This document shows, one piece after another, positions 44,109 through 52,847 of a DNA stretch of 64,000 bases. The position numbers and the translations under genes were made by a program. The notes under the pieces were generated by a model, which was not told where the DNA came from, ran no database searches, and worked only from the letters and a program-made list of their open reading frames with translations. Each line of letters begins with the position of its first letter. Position 1 is the stretch's first letter. The stretch is from Clostridia bacterium (lineage in GTDB: Bacteria; Bacillota; Clostridia; Christensenellales; Aristaeellaceae), in assembly GCA_017522345.1 (NCBI GenBank), contig JAFWZN010000079.1, forward strand, positions 1-64,000, read 5' to 3'.

Positions 44109-45353
44109 ATGACCAAACGAATGAAAACCGCACTGTGCGTTTTGCTTGTTGCCGCGACTCTGACGACCGCCGCCGTTGTCCTTCTGTCCGGCAGCGGAAA
44201 CGGCTATGAAACCGTGTTCAGGGCGGGTGTGAAAAGCCTTTTTGAGGCAGACAGCAAAACCGTAAAAATTACATATAAACTCGCCGCCGACGGAGAAACG
44301 GAAGAAGAGAGCGAGATGCTCGTCATGATCGAAAACGGCAAAAGATATGAATTCTCAACCGATCGCCTGACGGGCGAAACACGTGAAATCTATGAATTCC
44401 CGGACAAGCGTTATTCCAATATCGACCATGAAAACAAAACGTATGAGCTGTATGATATGAACTGGAACAGCATGCCTCAATCGGAGCCGGAGGAGGATCC
44501 TGCGCAGGATACGGTGATTCGCATTGCGAAGCTGTTTTCGGACTTTTTCATGGGCAACGCGAAGAACCAGTTTGTCCGCGAGCCGATGGACGGCGGCAAT
44601 CGCTATGTCCTGATGCTCAAAACGGAGCAGATGCCGGATCTTGTGAATCTTCTTGTGAAGCTTTTCAATGAGTCGGAGGAAGTACGCGGGCTCAGGGATT
44701 CCGTCACCGCCAAATACATGGACAAAGACGCCGCGATTAAAGCGTATTATAAAAAGCTCACGGGCAATGAAATCGACGGGCGCGTGATGGAGCATTATCC
44801 GTTCCGCACCTGGGACGACTGGGCAAAGCCGGACAACGAACGGCTGAACGACGCCTATTTCGATTTTGAAAATGAAATGGAAGAGATGTATTACGAAGCC
44901 GGTGAAAATGTCTCGCCGACCGCCTTCGTATTTGTCAATGAGGACGGCACGTATGAGGTATATGCTTCCGAAAAGGACATGTACATCAAGCGCCTTACGG
45001 AAGAAAAGCCCCTGCCCGAAGGAACAGACGAACTTTTGTATCCGAACGATTTGACTATCCGATATTTCCGCGCGGAATTTGAGGTGTCGGACGAAGGATA
45101 TCTTACGCACATTTCCCTGAAGGGTGAGGTCAGCGTTCAGGATGTACTTGAAAAGACGCACACGGATACGCTGGAGGCCGAAATTTATATTGACGCCTAT
45201 AACACCACGAAAATCACGCTTTTCGATGTTGACGCCTATACTGAAAAGGAGAGAGAAGCGTTTGTTGTTCCCGAAACCGCCATCGGGGAAGCGACCATTG
45301 AATTTCTGGGCGAAACTTACGAAGTAAACTATACGTACTACGTGGAGGAATAG
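44109..45353 (+). CDS. membrane-anchored or secreted protein of unknown function
   Basis: 414 residues. N-terminal hydrophobic segment (about 6-27, TALCVLLVAATLTTAAVVLLSG) without a lipobox, then a charged extracellular part rich in Glu, Asp and Tyr. Beta-strand-like repeats such as TVKITYKLAADGETEEESEM and TDTLEAEIYIDAYNTTKIT hint at an LppX/LolA-like fold, but this is only a guess. AAGGAG precedes the ATG. It is three bases from an ABC ATPase gene and probably forms one transcript with the exporter. Confidence 0.65.
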   Translation: MTKRMKTALCVLLVAATLTTAAVVLLSGSGNGYETVFRAGVKSLFEADSKTVKITYKLAADGETEEESEMLVMIENGKRYEFSTDRLTGETREIYEFPDKRYSNIDHENKTYELYDMNWNSMPQSEPEEDPAQDTVIRIAKLFSDFFMGNAKNQFVREPMDGGNRYVLMLKTEQMPDLVNLLVKLFNESEEVRGLRDSVTAKYMDKDAAIKAYYKKLTGNEIDGRVMEHYPFRTWDDWAKPDNERLNDAYFDFENEMEEMYYEAGENVSPTAFVFVNEDGTYEVYASEKDMYIKRLTEEKPLPEGTDELLYPNDLTIRYFRAEFEVSDEGYLTHISLKGEVSVQDVLEKTHTDTLEAEIYIDAYNTTKITLFDVDAYTEKEREAFVVPETAIGEATIEFLGETYEVNYTYYVEE

Positions 45354-45356
45354 AAA

Positions 45357-46079
45357 ATGACGGCGGTTCTTGAATTAAGCGGCGTTTCGCGCGTTTACAG
45401 AAACGGGCGGGGACTGAAAAATACCTCTCTTTCCATGTCCGAAGGAGAGATCGTAGGCCTTCTGGGTGCAAACGGAAGCGGCAAGACCACGCTTATGAAA
45501 ATCGCCTGCGGCCTGACGCGGCCGGACACGGGTGAAGCCTGCGTGATGGGTGAAAGCGTGAAGGATGCGCCCGAAAAGGCGCTTGCGTTTGTCGGCGCGC
45601 TCATCGAAACGCCGGCGCTGTATCCGTTTATGAGCGGGCGGGATAATCTTCTTTTTGCATCGGACTATCTGGGCATCCGCGGAAAAAAAGCCGCGATGGA
45701 TGCGCTTGAAAAGGTGGGTCTCATTGATTTTGCGAAGGACAAGGTGAAAAGCTATTCCCTCGGTATGAAACAGCGTTTAGGCCTTGCCATGGCGTTCATC
45801 GGCGGAAAGAAGCTTCTTCTTATGGATGAACCCACCAACGGTCTGGACATTGAAAGCGCCGCAGGCATCAAGGAATCCATTAAGGCAATGTGCAGTGAAA
45901 CCGGCGCGGCGGCGATCGTTTCAAGCCATCTCGCAAGCGAAATCGAACGCCTTGCTACGCGCATCATCATTCTTCACGACGGAATGATTTTAAAGGACGT
46001 GTCGATTTCCGAGGTCATAAAGGATGGCCGGACGCTTGAAGACTACTACCTCGCGGTCAGAAGGGGGGAAGCGGTATGA
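45357..46079 (+). CDS. ABC transporter ATPase (BcrA/CcmA-like)
   Basis: 240 residues. Walker A GANGSGKTT (about 37-45), signature YSLGMKQR (a BcrA-type variant of LSGGQ), Walker B LLLMDEPTNGLD, and switch-His in SSHLASE. Similar ATPases drive bacitracin- and lantibiotic-immunity exporters or membrane-remodelling ABC-2 pumps. The next gene is its permease, overlapping by four bases. Confidence 0.92.
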   Translation: MTAVLELSGVSRVYRNGRGLKNTSLSMSEGEIVGLLGANGSGKTTLMKIACGLTRPDTGEACVMGESVKDAPEKALAFVGALIETPALYPFMSGRDNLLFASDYLGIRGKKAAMDALEKVGLIDFAKDKVKSYSLGMKQRLGLAMAFIGGKKLLLMDEPTNGLDIESAAGIKESIKAMCSETGAAAIVSSHLASEIERLATRIIILHDGMILKDVSISEVIKDGRTLEDYYLAVRRGEAV

Positions 46080-46783
46080 CGAGCTTTTTCCGCGCGCTGA
46101 AAGGCGAAATGAGAAAACTCAACAAGCGCAGAAAGTACAATGTTCTGTTTATCCTTCTTCTGATTCCCTACATGATCGGGCGCGTAGTCGCGGCTTTTAC
46201 GCACATGAACGCGGCAAGCGGTGTTGTGCTCGGAAATACGCTTCTTATGTTTTATCTTCCGCTCATCGCATTTGTGGGCGTAAACGATCTCATTTCTTCC
46301 GAAATCAAGGAGCGCAGCATCCAGCACTGCCTTATAAAGCCGGTTTCGAGAATGACGGTGTACATCGCAAAATGCGCAGCTGTTTTTCTGAAATGCGCAC
46401 GCCATGCTTTCTGGCTTATGCTGGTTGATTACGCGTTCGGCTTTATCGGCATCGGAAGCGGATCATACTTTCAGATTTTCTACCTCGTCTTTGACATGAT
46501 CCCGCTTTTTGCGCTGATTGCCTTCGCGGCGCTCATTTCGGTTTGCGTAAACAGCCCTGCGCTTTCCATGCTCCTGACCATCGTAGCCTACATAGCCATG
46601 ATCGTAGCAGGCTCGTTCCTGGGATGGTCGCAGATTATGTTTACAAGCTACATGGCCTGGCACAGCATGCTCCACGGCGGCATCGGCATCATCGGCTTTA
46701 TCGAAAGGCTGCTTATCGTCATTGCTCCCGGAATCGTATTTCTGACATCGGGCGCAATTGTGCTTGAAAGAAAGAGATTCTGA
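46076..46783 (+). CDS. ABC-2 type transporter permease
   Basis: 235 residues with six hydrophobic helices, starting in the cytoplasm with FFRALKGEMRKLNKRRKYNV, the ABC-2 entry motif. Also SSEIKERSIQHCLIKPVSR, the amphipathic coupling segment of BcrB-like permeases. ATGA overlap with the ATPase gene. Substrate unknown. The operon ends at the terminator beyond its stop, which faces glyA. Confidence 0.87.
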   Translation: MTSFFRALKGEMRKLNKRRKYNVLFILLLIPYMIGRVVAAFTHMNAASGVVLGNTLLMFYLPLIAFVGVNDLISSEIKERSIQHCLIKPVSRMTVYIAKCAAVFLKCARHAFWLMLVDYAFGFIGIGSGSYFQIFYLVFDMIPLFALIAFAALISVCVNSPALSMLLTIVAYIAMIVAGSFLGWSQIMFTSYMAWHSMLHGGIGIIGFIERLLIVIAPGIVFLTSGAIVLERKRF

Positions 46784-46796
46784 TTGCAAAAAAAGA

Positions 46797-46823
46797 CGCG
46801 CCCGGCAAAAAATGCCGGGCGCG
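46797..46823. terminator. terminator between ABC-2 operon and glyA
   Basis: Eleven-base stem CGCGCCCGGCA / TGCCGGGCGCG with a five-base loop. On the minus strand it is followed by TCTTTTTTTGC, a good terminator for glyA. The plus-strand side has only a weak T-run. Confidence 0.85.
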
Positions 46824-46830
46824 AAATTGT

Positions 46831-48066
46831 TTATTCGTATAAGGGGAAGCGGGCGGTGAGTGCGAGGGCGCGCTTTGAAACGTCTTCGACGGCGCTCTCG
46901 CCTTTTTCGATGATATCCGAAATCATATCGGCGATTTCAATCATTTCATTTTCCTTCATGCCGCGCGTGGTGACGGCGGGCGTGCCGATTCGGACGCCGC
47001 TTGTGATGAAGGGGGAGCGCTTTTCGCCGGGGACGGTGTTTTTGTTGACGGTGATGTGCGCTTCGTCCAGCATTTTTTCAAGGGCTTTGCCGGTGATATC
47101 GCGATCCGAAAGATCCAAAAGCATCAGGTGGTTATCGGTTCCGCCGGAAACCAGCTTCATGCCGCGCTCGAGGAAGCGCTTGGCCATGGCGGCGGCGTTT
47201 TTGACAATCTGCTTTTGATAGGTCTTGAACGCTTCATCCTGCGCTTCCTTAAAGCACACGGCCTTGGCGGCGACGACGTGCATTAAGGGGCCGCCCTGTG
47301 TTCCGGGGAAGATCGCTTTGTCGATTTGCTTGGCGTACTTTTCACGGCACAAAATCATGCCGCCGCGCGGGCCGCGCAGAGTCTTGTGCGTGGTGGTGGT
47401 GACGACGTCTGCGTAGGGCACGGGGTTCATGTGCTCGCCTGCTGCGACGAGGCCTGCGATGTGCGCCATATCAACCATCAGGTATGCGCCGCATGCGTCC
47501 GCGATTTCGCGAAAGCGCTTGAAATCAATCGCGCGCGGATAGGCGCTTGCGCCTGCTACGATCATCTTAGGCTTATGCTCCATGGCAAGCCGCATCACTT
47601 CGTCGTAATCGATCATGCCGGTTTCCTCGCTCACGCCGTAGGGCACGATGTTAAAGTACGTGCCGGAAAGGTTTGCGGGACTTCCGTGCGTTAAATGCCC
47701 GCCGTTGTCCAGCGCCATGCCCATGATGGTATCGCCGGGCTTTAAAAGGGCAAAATAGACGGCGATGTTCGCCTGCGCGCCGGAGTGGGGCTGAACATTG
47801 GCGTGCTCCGCTGAGAAGATTTCGCAGGCGCGCTTGCGTGCAAGGTTTTCCGCTACGTCCACGCACTGACAGCCGCCGTAGTAGCGCTTGGAGGGATAGC
47901 CTTCGGCGTACTTGTTGGTTAAAACGCTGCCCATGGCCGCCATGACAGCGGGGCTTACGTAGTTTTCGGAAGCGATGAGCTCGATATTCTCTCTCTGGCG
48001 GGTAAGCTCCGCGTCAAAGGATACGGCGAGCTCGGGGTCAAAATTGCGGATGAGTTCAAAAGCCAT
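46831..48066 (-). CDS. glyA: serine hydroxymethyltransferase
   Basis: 411 residues. PLP lysine Lys228 in [14 protein letters not shown], plus [25 protein letters not shown], and HAASANL-type [10 protein letters not shown]. It makes glycine and 5,10-methylene-THF from serine. ATG at 48066 preferred over an in-frame TTG two codons earlier. No glycine riboswitch was seen; it follows the glycyl-tRNA synthetase gene by 22 bases, so glycine supply and charging are probably co-expressed. Confidence 0.96.
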   Translation of the reverse strand: MAFELIRNFDPELAVSFDAELTRQRENIELIASENYVSPAVMAAMGSVLTNKYAEGYPSKRYYGGCQCVDVAENLARKRACEIFSAEHANVQPHSGAQANIAVYFALLKPGDTIMGMALDNGGHLTHGSPANLSGTYFNIVPYGVSEETGMIDYDEVMRLAMEHKPKMIVAGASAYPRAIDFKRFREIADACGAYLMVDMAHIAGLVAAGEHMNPVPYADVVTTTTHKTLRGPRGGMILCREKYAKQIDKAIFPGTQGGPLMHVVAAKAVCFKEAQDEAFKTYQKQIVKNAAAMAKRFLERGMKLVSGGTDNHLMLLDLSDRDITGKALEKMLDEAHITVNKNTVPGEKRSPFITSGVRIGTPAVTTRGMKENEMIEIADMISDIIEKGESAVEDVSKRALALTARFPLYE

Positions 48067-48088
48067 ATTCAATAATCTGCCTTCTCAA

Positions 48089-49468
48089 TTAAAATTCCAT
48101 TTTGGATTCGAGCCAGGAAGTGAGGTCGTCGATGGCAACATGGGTCTGCTCCATTGTGTCTCTGTCGCGAACAGTGACCATGCCGTTTTCGAGGGTGTCG
48201 AAGTCGATGGTTACGCAGAAGGGCGTGCCCGCTTCGTCGGCGCGGCGGTAGCGCTTGCCGATGGAACCGGTCTCGTCGTATTCGCACATGAATTTCTTGG
48301 CGAGCTTGGCGTAAACTTCCTTCGCCTTGTCGCCCAGCTTATTTTTCTGAAGCGGCAGAACCGCGCACTTGATGGGCGCGAGCGCCGGATGGAGGTGGAG
48401 AACCGTGCGGACGTCGCCGCCTTCCAGCTCTTCCTCTTCGTATGCGTTGCAGAGGAACGCAAGAACAAGTCTTTCTACGCCGACGGAAGGCTCTACGCAG
48501 TAGGGGATGAACTTTTCATTCGTCGTGGGATCCATGTATTCCATGGACTTGCCGCTATGCTCCTGGTGCTGCTTTAAGTCATAATCGGTTCTGTCGGCAA
48601 TGCCCCAAAGCTCGCCCCAGCCGAAGGGGAACAGGTATTCAAAGTCGGTGGTTGCCTTGGAGTAGAACGCCAGCTTTTCCTTCTCGTGATCGCGCAGACG
48701 CAGTTTTTCTTCCTTAATGCCCAAGGAGAGAAGCCAGTCCTTACAGAAGGAGCGCCAGTATTCGAACCAATCTAAATCTTCGCCGGGCTTGCAGAAGAAT
48801 TCAAGCTCCATCTGCTCAAATTCCAGAACGCGGAAGATGAAGTTGCCGGGGGTGATTTCGTTACGGAAGGATTTACCGATCTGGCAGATGCCGGCGGGCA
48901 GCTTTTTGCGGGTGGTGCGCATAGCGTTTAAGAAGTTGACGAAGATGCCCTGCGCGGTTTCGGGGCGAAGGAGCACTTCGGAAGCCGAGGCTTCATTTAC
49001 GCCCAGATGGGTTTTGAACATCAGGTTGAACTGGCGGATGCCGGTAAAGTCCTTTTTGCCGCAGACGGGGCAGACGATGTCGTGCTCGGCGATGTAGGCT
49101 TCAAGCTCGGCATTTTTCCATCCGTCGCCGGTCTCGGCGCCGTTTGTGAAATCCTCAATCAGCTTGTCCGCGCGGAAGCGGGCCTTGCAGGCTTTGCAGT
49201 CCATTAAAGGATCGTTGAAGCCGCCGATGTGGCCGGAAGCAACCCAGACTTCGCGGTTCATTAAAATGCCGCAGTCAAGACCGGTGTTGTAGGGGCTCTC
49301 CTGAACGAACTTCTGCCACCAGGCGCGCTTGATGTTGTTTTTGAATTCTACGCCCAGAGGACCGAAGTCCCAGGTGTTGGCGAGACCGCCGTAGATTTCG
49401 GAGCCGGCGAAAATGTATCCCTTGTTTTTGCAAAGAGCAACCAATTTGTCCATCGTGAGCTCTGCCAT
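48089..49468 (-). CDS. glyS: glycyl-tRNA synthetase, single-chain class II (alpha2) type
   Basis: 459 residues from the ATG at 49468 (AAAGGA upstream). [15 protein letters not shown] and [17 protein letters not shown] begin the catalytic core. Zinc-type pairs CKACKARF and CPVCGKKDF are present. Class II motif 2 lies in [10 protein letters not shown] and motif 3 in [14 protein letters not shown]. Anticodon-binding domain follows ([12 protein letters not shown] to the end). This eukaryote/Mycoplasma/clostridia-type enzyme contrasts with the two-subunit GlyQ-GlyS of many bacteria. Confidence 0.95.
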   Translation of the reverse strand: MAELTMDKLVALCKNKGYIFAGSEIYGGLANTWDFGPLGVEFKNNIKRAWWQKFVQESPYNTGLDCGILMNREVWVASGHIGGFNDPLMDCKACKARFRADKLIEDFTNGAETGDGWKNAELEAYIAEHDIVCPVCGKKDFTGIRQFNLMFKTHLGVNEASASEVLLRPETAQGIFVNFLNAMRTTRKKLPAGICQIGKSFRNEITPGNFIFRVLEFEQMELEFFCKPGEDLDWFEYWRSFCKDWLLSLGIKEEKLRLRDHEKEKLAFYSKATTDFEYLFPFGWGELWGIADRTDYDLKQHQEHSGKSMEYMDPTTNEKFIPYCVEPSVGVERLVLAFLCNAYEEEELEGGDVRTVLHLHPALAPIKCAVLPLQKNKLGDKAKEVYAKLAKKFMCEYDETGSIGKRYRRADEAGTPFCVTIDFDTLENGMVTVRDRDTMEQTHVAIDDLTSWLESKMEF

Positions 49469-49504
49469 AAAAATCATTCCTTTTTGTCAAAATATAGTGG
49501 GTAT

Positions 49505-49533
49505 ATCATACCAAACGCGTTTTACGCATGCAA
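49505..49533 (-). promoter_or_regulatory. sigma-A-type promoter of glyS-glyA
   Basis: Minus strand TTGCAT (49533-49528), 17-base spacer, TATGAT (49510-49505). The short leader leaves no space for a T-box. Confidence 0.6.
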
Positions 49534-49585
49534 GCATCTGCCGTTAAATCTTCGCTTGAGTTTCACTCAAAATGATTCGGCGAGA

Positions 49586-49614
49586 TTTACAATGGGCAGA
49601 ATATATGTTAAAAT
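49586..49614 (+). promoter_or_regulatory. sigma-A-type promoter of the 275-residue membrane-protein gene
   Basis: TTTACA (49586-49591), 17-base spacer, TAAAAT (49609-49614), with AAAGGAGG before the ATG. Confidence 0.6.
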
Positions 49615-49644
49615 AAAGTGAATGTGATCAAAGGAGGATGAAAA

Positions 49645-50472
49645 ATGGCGAAGCGCGTGTTTTGCACGATGCTGCTGGCGGTTTTGGGCGCTTTTGCGGT
49701 TTTTATTATGTTTTCGGGCATGCTCGGCACAGATTTGAACGAAATGATGCCCATGTTTGATTTTGTGGACAAAAACGAGGTTATGATTCAGAAATTTCCC
49801 TTCTATGGCGGAAATGCGGACGAGGGCAATTTCGGCGTTTTTGATATCGTAAAAACCTATTCTCAAAACATTAAGGATAAAAATGCGCCTTTTCCGAATT
49901 TTATGGGCGAGATCGGAAAGCTCTATGCCCGTGCGGATTTTATGGACGCGCTGTATGCGTTTTTGCTGATTGCGGTCATGACCATTCCCGTTTACATGGT
50001 TTTGTGCTTTGTCGTGTTTAACGGGGCTTACGAGCTCGGCAAAAAATGGTTTTTCCCGTTTAAATATCTGTGGTTTGGCATTGTCACGGTCGTTTCAAGC
50101 TTTGTGACCGTCGCATCGACGTGGGTGATGTATAAAACGGTGATTTACGACATCGTTCTAAAATTCCTGATGAATCTGGCGGAGGAGATTACGAAAAACG
50201 TTCAGATCGCCTTGGCTACCAGCAACATTCTGACCCTTGCGGTCGTGGGCGTTCTCGTGTGCCTGCTTCTTCACAGAACTTTGTTCAGAGGCAGCGTATT
50301 TCTCTCCCTTTTGGGCGCGGTTTTGAGAACGATGCTATTTTTGGTGCTCGTCGCGTTTGTGAATGTGATCGTATATGAACTGAATGTTCGAAGCATGCTG
50401 TTTGTCCTCGTTTTCCTGTTTGCCATGGGGCTTTTTAAAGTGATTCTCTTTCCCGATAAGCACACAAATTAA
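49645..50472 (+). CDS. polytopic membrane protein, function unknown
   Basis: 275 residues. One N-terminal helix (about 5-27), an extracytoplasmic loop of about 75 residues with MMPMFDFVDKNEVM, then five or six helices to the C-terminus (107-128, 140-165, 193-211, 218-239, 246-265). No family is recognised. AAAGGAGG lies five bases before the ATG. It shares a transcript with the Smr gene 21 bases downstream. Confidence 0.7.
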   Translation: MAKRVFCTMLLAVLGAFAVFIMFSGMLGTDLNEMMPMFDFVDKNEVMIQKFPFYGGNADEGNFGVFDIVKTYSQNIKDKNAPFPNFMGEIGKLYARADFMDALYAFLLIAVMTIPVYMVLCFVVFNGAYELGKKWFFPFKYLWFGIVTVVSSFVTVASTWVMYKTVIYDIVLKFLMNLAEEITKNVQIALATSNILTLAVVGVLVCLLLHRTLFRGSVFLSLLGAVLRTMLFLVLVAFVNVIVYELNVRSMLFVLVFLFAMGLFKVILFPDKHTN

Positions 50473-50493
50473 GGCGGAAAAGGAGAGATACCG

Positions 50494-50736
50494 ATGAATG
50501 CAGTTGTGAAGATCGATCTTCACGGCATGAGCCTTGACGAAGCCAGGGACGCGCTGGACGAGGTTTTGCGCAATACCGACATGAGCGTGTACCGCGTGCG
50601 CGCCATCCACGGCTTCAACAGCGGAACCGCCATCCAGCAAATGATCCGCAGGGAATACAATATGCATTTTAAGGTAATCCGCGTATGTAAAGGCCCGTCA
50701 AACGGGCAGACGGATCTGATACTCAGGGAATATTGA
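50494..50736 (+). CDS. stand-alone Smr-domain protein
   Basis: 80 residues, just one Smr domain. IDLHGMSLDEARDAL gives the LDLHG-type motif 1, and AIHGFNSGTAIQQMI gives the second motif, in place of the common GxGSG form. Smr domains bind or nick nucleic acids; MutS2 and small Smr proteins act in ribosome rescue or recombination. Here it is not fused to MutS. AGGAGA precedes the ATG. A terminator follows. Confidence 0.85.
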   Translation: MNAVVKIDLHGMSLDEARDALDEVLRNTDMSVYRVRAIHGFNSGTAIQQMIRREYNMHFKVIRVCKGPSNGQTDLILREY

Positions 50737-50743
50737 TCTTAAG

Positions 50744-50775
50744 CGCCTTCGCTTTTTCGGCAAAGGCGTTTTTTC
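50744..50775 (+). terminator. rho-independent terminator after the Smr gene
   Basis: CGCCTT / AAGGCG stem (50744-50749, 50763-50768) followed by TTTTTTCTT. Confidence 0.75.
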
Positions 50776-50805
50776 TTGCGCATGCAATCCTTAAAACAAC
50801 GCATG

Positions 50806-50834
50806 TTGACAAGCGCCTAAAATCCGATTACAAT
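50806..50834 (+). promoter_or_regulatory. sigma-A-type promoter of the plsX operon
   Basis: Perfect TTGACA (50806-50811), 17-base spacer, TACAAT (50829-50834). A second TATAAT a few bases on would need a 22-base spacer. No FapR box was identified. Confidence 0.65.
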
Positions 50835-50870
50835 ATAATGAGGTGAATTTTGCCGGAGGTGAATCTATTT

Positions 50871-51884
50871 ATGGAAAAAATCATCATTGCCGTCGACGCA
50901 ATGGGCGGCGACAACGCTCCCGGCTGTGTGATTGAAGGCGTAGTGACCGCGCTTAAGGCGTATGAGGACATTTCCGTCCGCTTATTTGGCGACGAGGCAA
51001 GGATTAAAAAGGAGCTCGAAGGAAGTTTCTTCGATGCAGACCGTCTTGAGATTATCCACTCGGAGGAAGAAATCACCATGCACGACGAGCCGATGATGGC
51101 CGTTCGCAGAAAGCTGAAGTCTTCCATGGTGATGGGTCTAATGGACGTTAAGGAAAAAAGAGCGCATGCGTTTGTTTCCGCAGGTTCTACGGGCGCTTTG
51201 TTTTTAGGCGGCATGGCTTATGTGCGCCTTGTAAAGGGCATCGACCGTCCCGCGCTCGCGCCGGTTCTTCCGGGCCTTAAAAAGCCGTTCCTCCTGATTG
51301 ACAGCGGCGCAAACGCCGACTGTCAGCCGAAATATCTCATGCAGTTCGGCCTCATGGGCTCCGTGTATATGAACAAGGTGATGGGCGTTGAAAAGCCCAA
51401 TGTCGGCCTTGTAAACATCGGCGCGGAAGAAGAAAAGGGCAACAAGCTTCACAAGGAAGCCTATCAGCTGATGAAGAATCAGTCCGTTTACGCCTTTGGC
51501 GGCAACTGCGAAGCAAGAGACATTCAGGTGGGCGACTTTGACGTCGTTGCGACGGACGGATTTACCGGAAACGTGATTTTAAAGTACGCCGAAGGCCTTA
51601 CCAAGGTTCTTTTCAAGCAGATTAAGTCGGGCGTTATGGAAACCCTTCGCGGAAAGATGGGCGGCGTTATGCTCAAGCCCGTTTTCGGAAAGATCAAGGA
51701 CAAAATGAACCCCGACGAATACGGCGGAGCGCCGCTTCTGGGGCTTGACGGCGCGGTTGTGAAGGCGCACGGCTCGTCAAACGGCTATGCATTCTCCCGC
51801 GCGATTTTCCAGGCCAGAAAAATGGTTCTGGGCGACATTGTAGGCACGATCAAAAAAGGACTTAACGATATTCAGGAGGGATAA
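50871..51884 (+). CDS. plsX: phosphate acyltransferase PlsX
   Basis: 337 residues from the ATG at 50871, with GGAGGTG upstream; a TTG seven codons earlier overlaps that site. AVDAMGGDNAPGCVIEG opens the fold, SAGSTGALFLGGM and GANADCQPKYLMQFGLMG follow, and GFTGNVILKYAEG ends the active-site region. It makes acyl-phosphate from acyl-ACP for phospholipid synthesis. It leads the operon plsX-acpP-rnc-smc-ftsY, the common Firmicutes order minus the fab genes. Confidence 0.96.
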   Translation: MEKIIIAVDAMGGDNAPGCVIEGVVTALKAYEDISVRLFGDEARIKKELEGSFFDADRLEIIHSEEEITMHDEPMMAVRRKLKSSMVMGLMDVKEKRAHAFVSAGSTGALFLGGMAYVRLVKGIDRPALAPVLPGLKKPFLLIDSGANADCQPKYLMQFGLMGSVYMNKVMGVEKPNVGLVNIGAEEEKGNKLHKEAYQLMKNQSVYAFGGNCEARDIQVGDFDVVATDGFTGNVILKYAEGLTKVLFKQIKSGVMETLRGKMGGVMLKPVFGKIKDKMNPDEYGGAPLLGLDGAVVKAHGSSNGYAFSRAIFQARKMVLGDIVGTIKKGLNDIQEG

Positions 51885-51888
51885 TACC

Positions 51889-52128
51889 ATGACCAGAAAT
51901 GAAATTTTTAATAAGGTAGCCGAACTCATCACCGCGCAGCTCCCCGTGAGCCTTGACAAAGTCACCCTCGAAAGCCGCCTCGTAGAAGATCTCGGCGCGG
52001 ACAGCGCCAACGTCATGATCCTCGTTTTCGACCTTGAGCGCGAATTCAGCGTAGAGGTTGACAACGACATGCTGGCCTCCATTGAGACCGTAAAGGACAT
52101 CGTTGACTATCTGGAGAAAAACGCCTAA
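51889..52128 (+). CDS. acpP: acyl carrier protein
   Basis: 79 residues, highly acidic. The phosphopantetheine serine is Ser39 in DLGADSAN, and helix II reads ANVMILVFDLEREF. The usual DSLDTVEL helix is changed to DSANVMIL, yet charge and hydrophobic spacing remain. It starts four bases after plsX and overlaps the next gene by one base. Confidence 0.95.
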   Translation: MTRNEIFNKVAELITAQLPVSLDKVTLESRLVEDLGADSANVMILVFDLEREFSVEVDNDMLASIETVKDIVDYLEKNA

Positions 52129-52796
52129 TGGATAAGATCCAGGAGCGGATCGGCTATGCGTTTCAAGATATTCGCCTGCTCGAAACCGCGCTGACGCACC
52201 CGTCCTATGCGGGCGATCATCATGTGGAAAGCTATCAGCGCCTGGAATTTCTGGGCGACGCCGTTTTAGAGCTTTGCGTTAGCGAAGCGCTTTATCGGGC
52301 GCATGCCTCGCTTTCGGAGGGTGTGCTTACGCGTATGCGCGCGGAGCTCGTGTGCGAGGACGCGCTTTCGGAGGCTGCGAAACGGCTGGGCCTTGACAAG
52401 GGGCTGCGCCTTTCCGTGGGCGAAGAAAGAAGCGGCGGGCGAAACAAAAAAAGCATTCTGTGCGATGTGATGGAGTCGGTCATCGGGGCTGTGCATCTGG
52501 ACGGCGGGAGAGAAGCGGCCAATCGGCTTATATACCTTGCCATCGGAGAGCGCATCAAAAACGGTTCGGGAAAGACCGATCATCTGGACGCCAAAAGCAA
52601 GCTGCAGGCGGTTCTTCAGGCCAAGGGCGATATGCCGGAATATGAAATGGTTTCCATGTCCGGCCCGCCGCACAAGCCCGTGTTTGTATACAGGGTGAAG
52701 GTGAAGGGCGAGGTCGTCGGCGAAGGCGAGGGCGGCAGCAAGCAGATTGCGCAGACGCTTGCCGCCAAGGATGCGCTTTTAAAACTATCCAAATGA
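52128..52796 (+). CDS. rnc: ribonuclease III
   Basis: 222 residues. Signature YQRLEFLGDAVLEL with Glu40 and Asp44, then Asp113 and Glu116 in LCDVMESVIGA, are the metal-binding residues. The C-terminal dsRNA-binding domain (about 153-222) ends KQIAQTLAAKDALL. It cuts rRNA precursors and structured mRNAs. One-base overlap with acpP and a short gap to smc show operon coupling. Confidence 0.96.
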   Translation: MDKIQERIGYAFQDIRLLETALTHPSYAGDHHVESYQRLEFLGDAVLELCVSEALYRAHASLSEGVLTRMRAELVCEDALSEAAKRLGLDKGLRLSVGEERSGGRNKKSILCDVMESVIGAVHLDGGREAANRLIYLAIGERIKNGSGKTDHLDAKSKLQAVLQAKGDMPEYEMVSMSGPPHKPVFVYRVKVKGEVVGEGEGGSKQIAQTLAAKDALLKLSK

Positions 52797-52847
52797 GAAC
52801 ATATGGGATGAACCGGCGCGTTCATCCGGGAAACGGAGCTAATTGAG

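Noticed and set aside
46831-48066. Glycine riboswitch before glyA
   Set aside because: Only 22 bases separate it from glyS and no tandem aptamer-like structure is present upstream of glyS.
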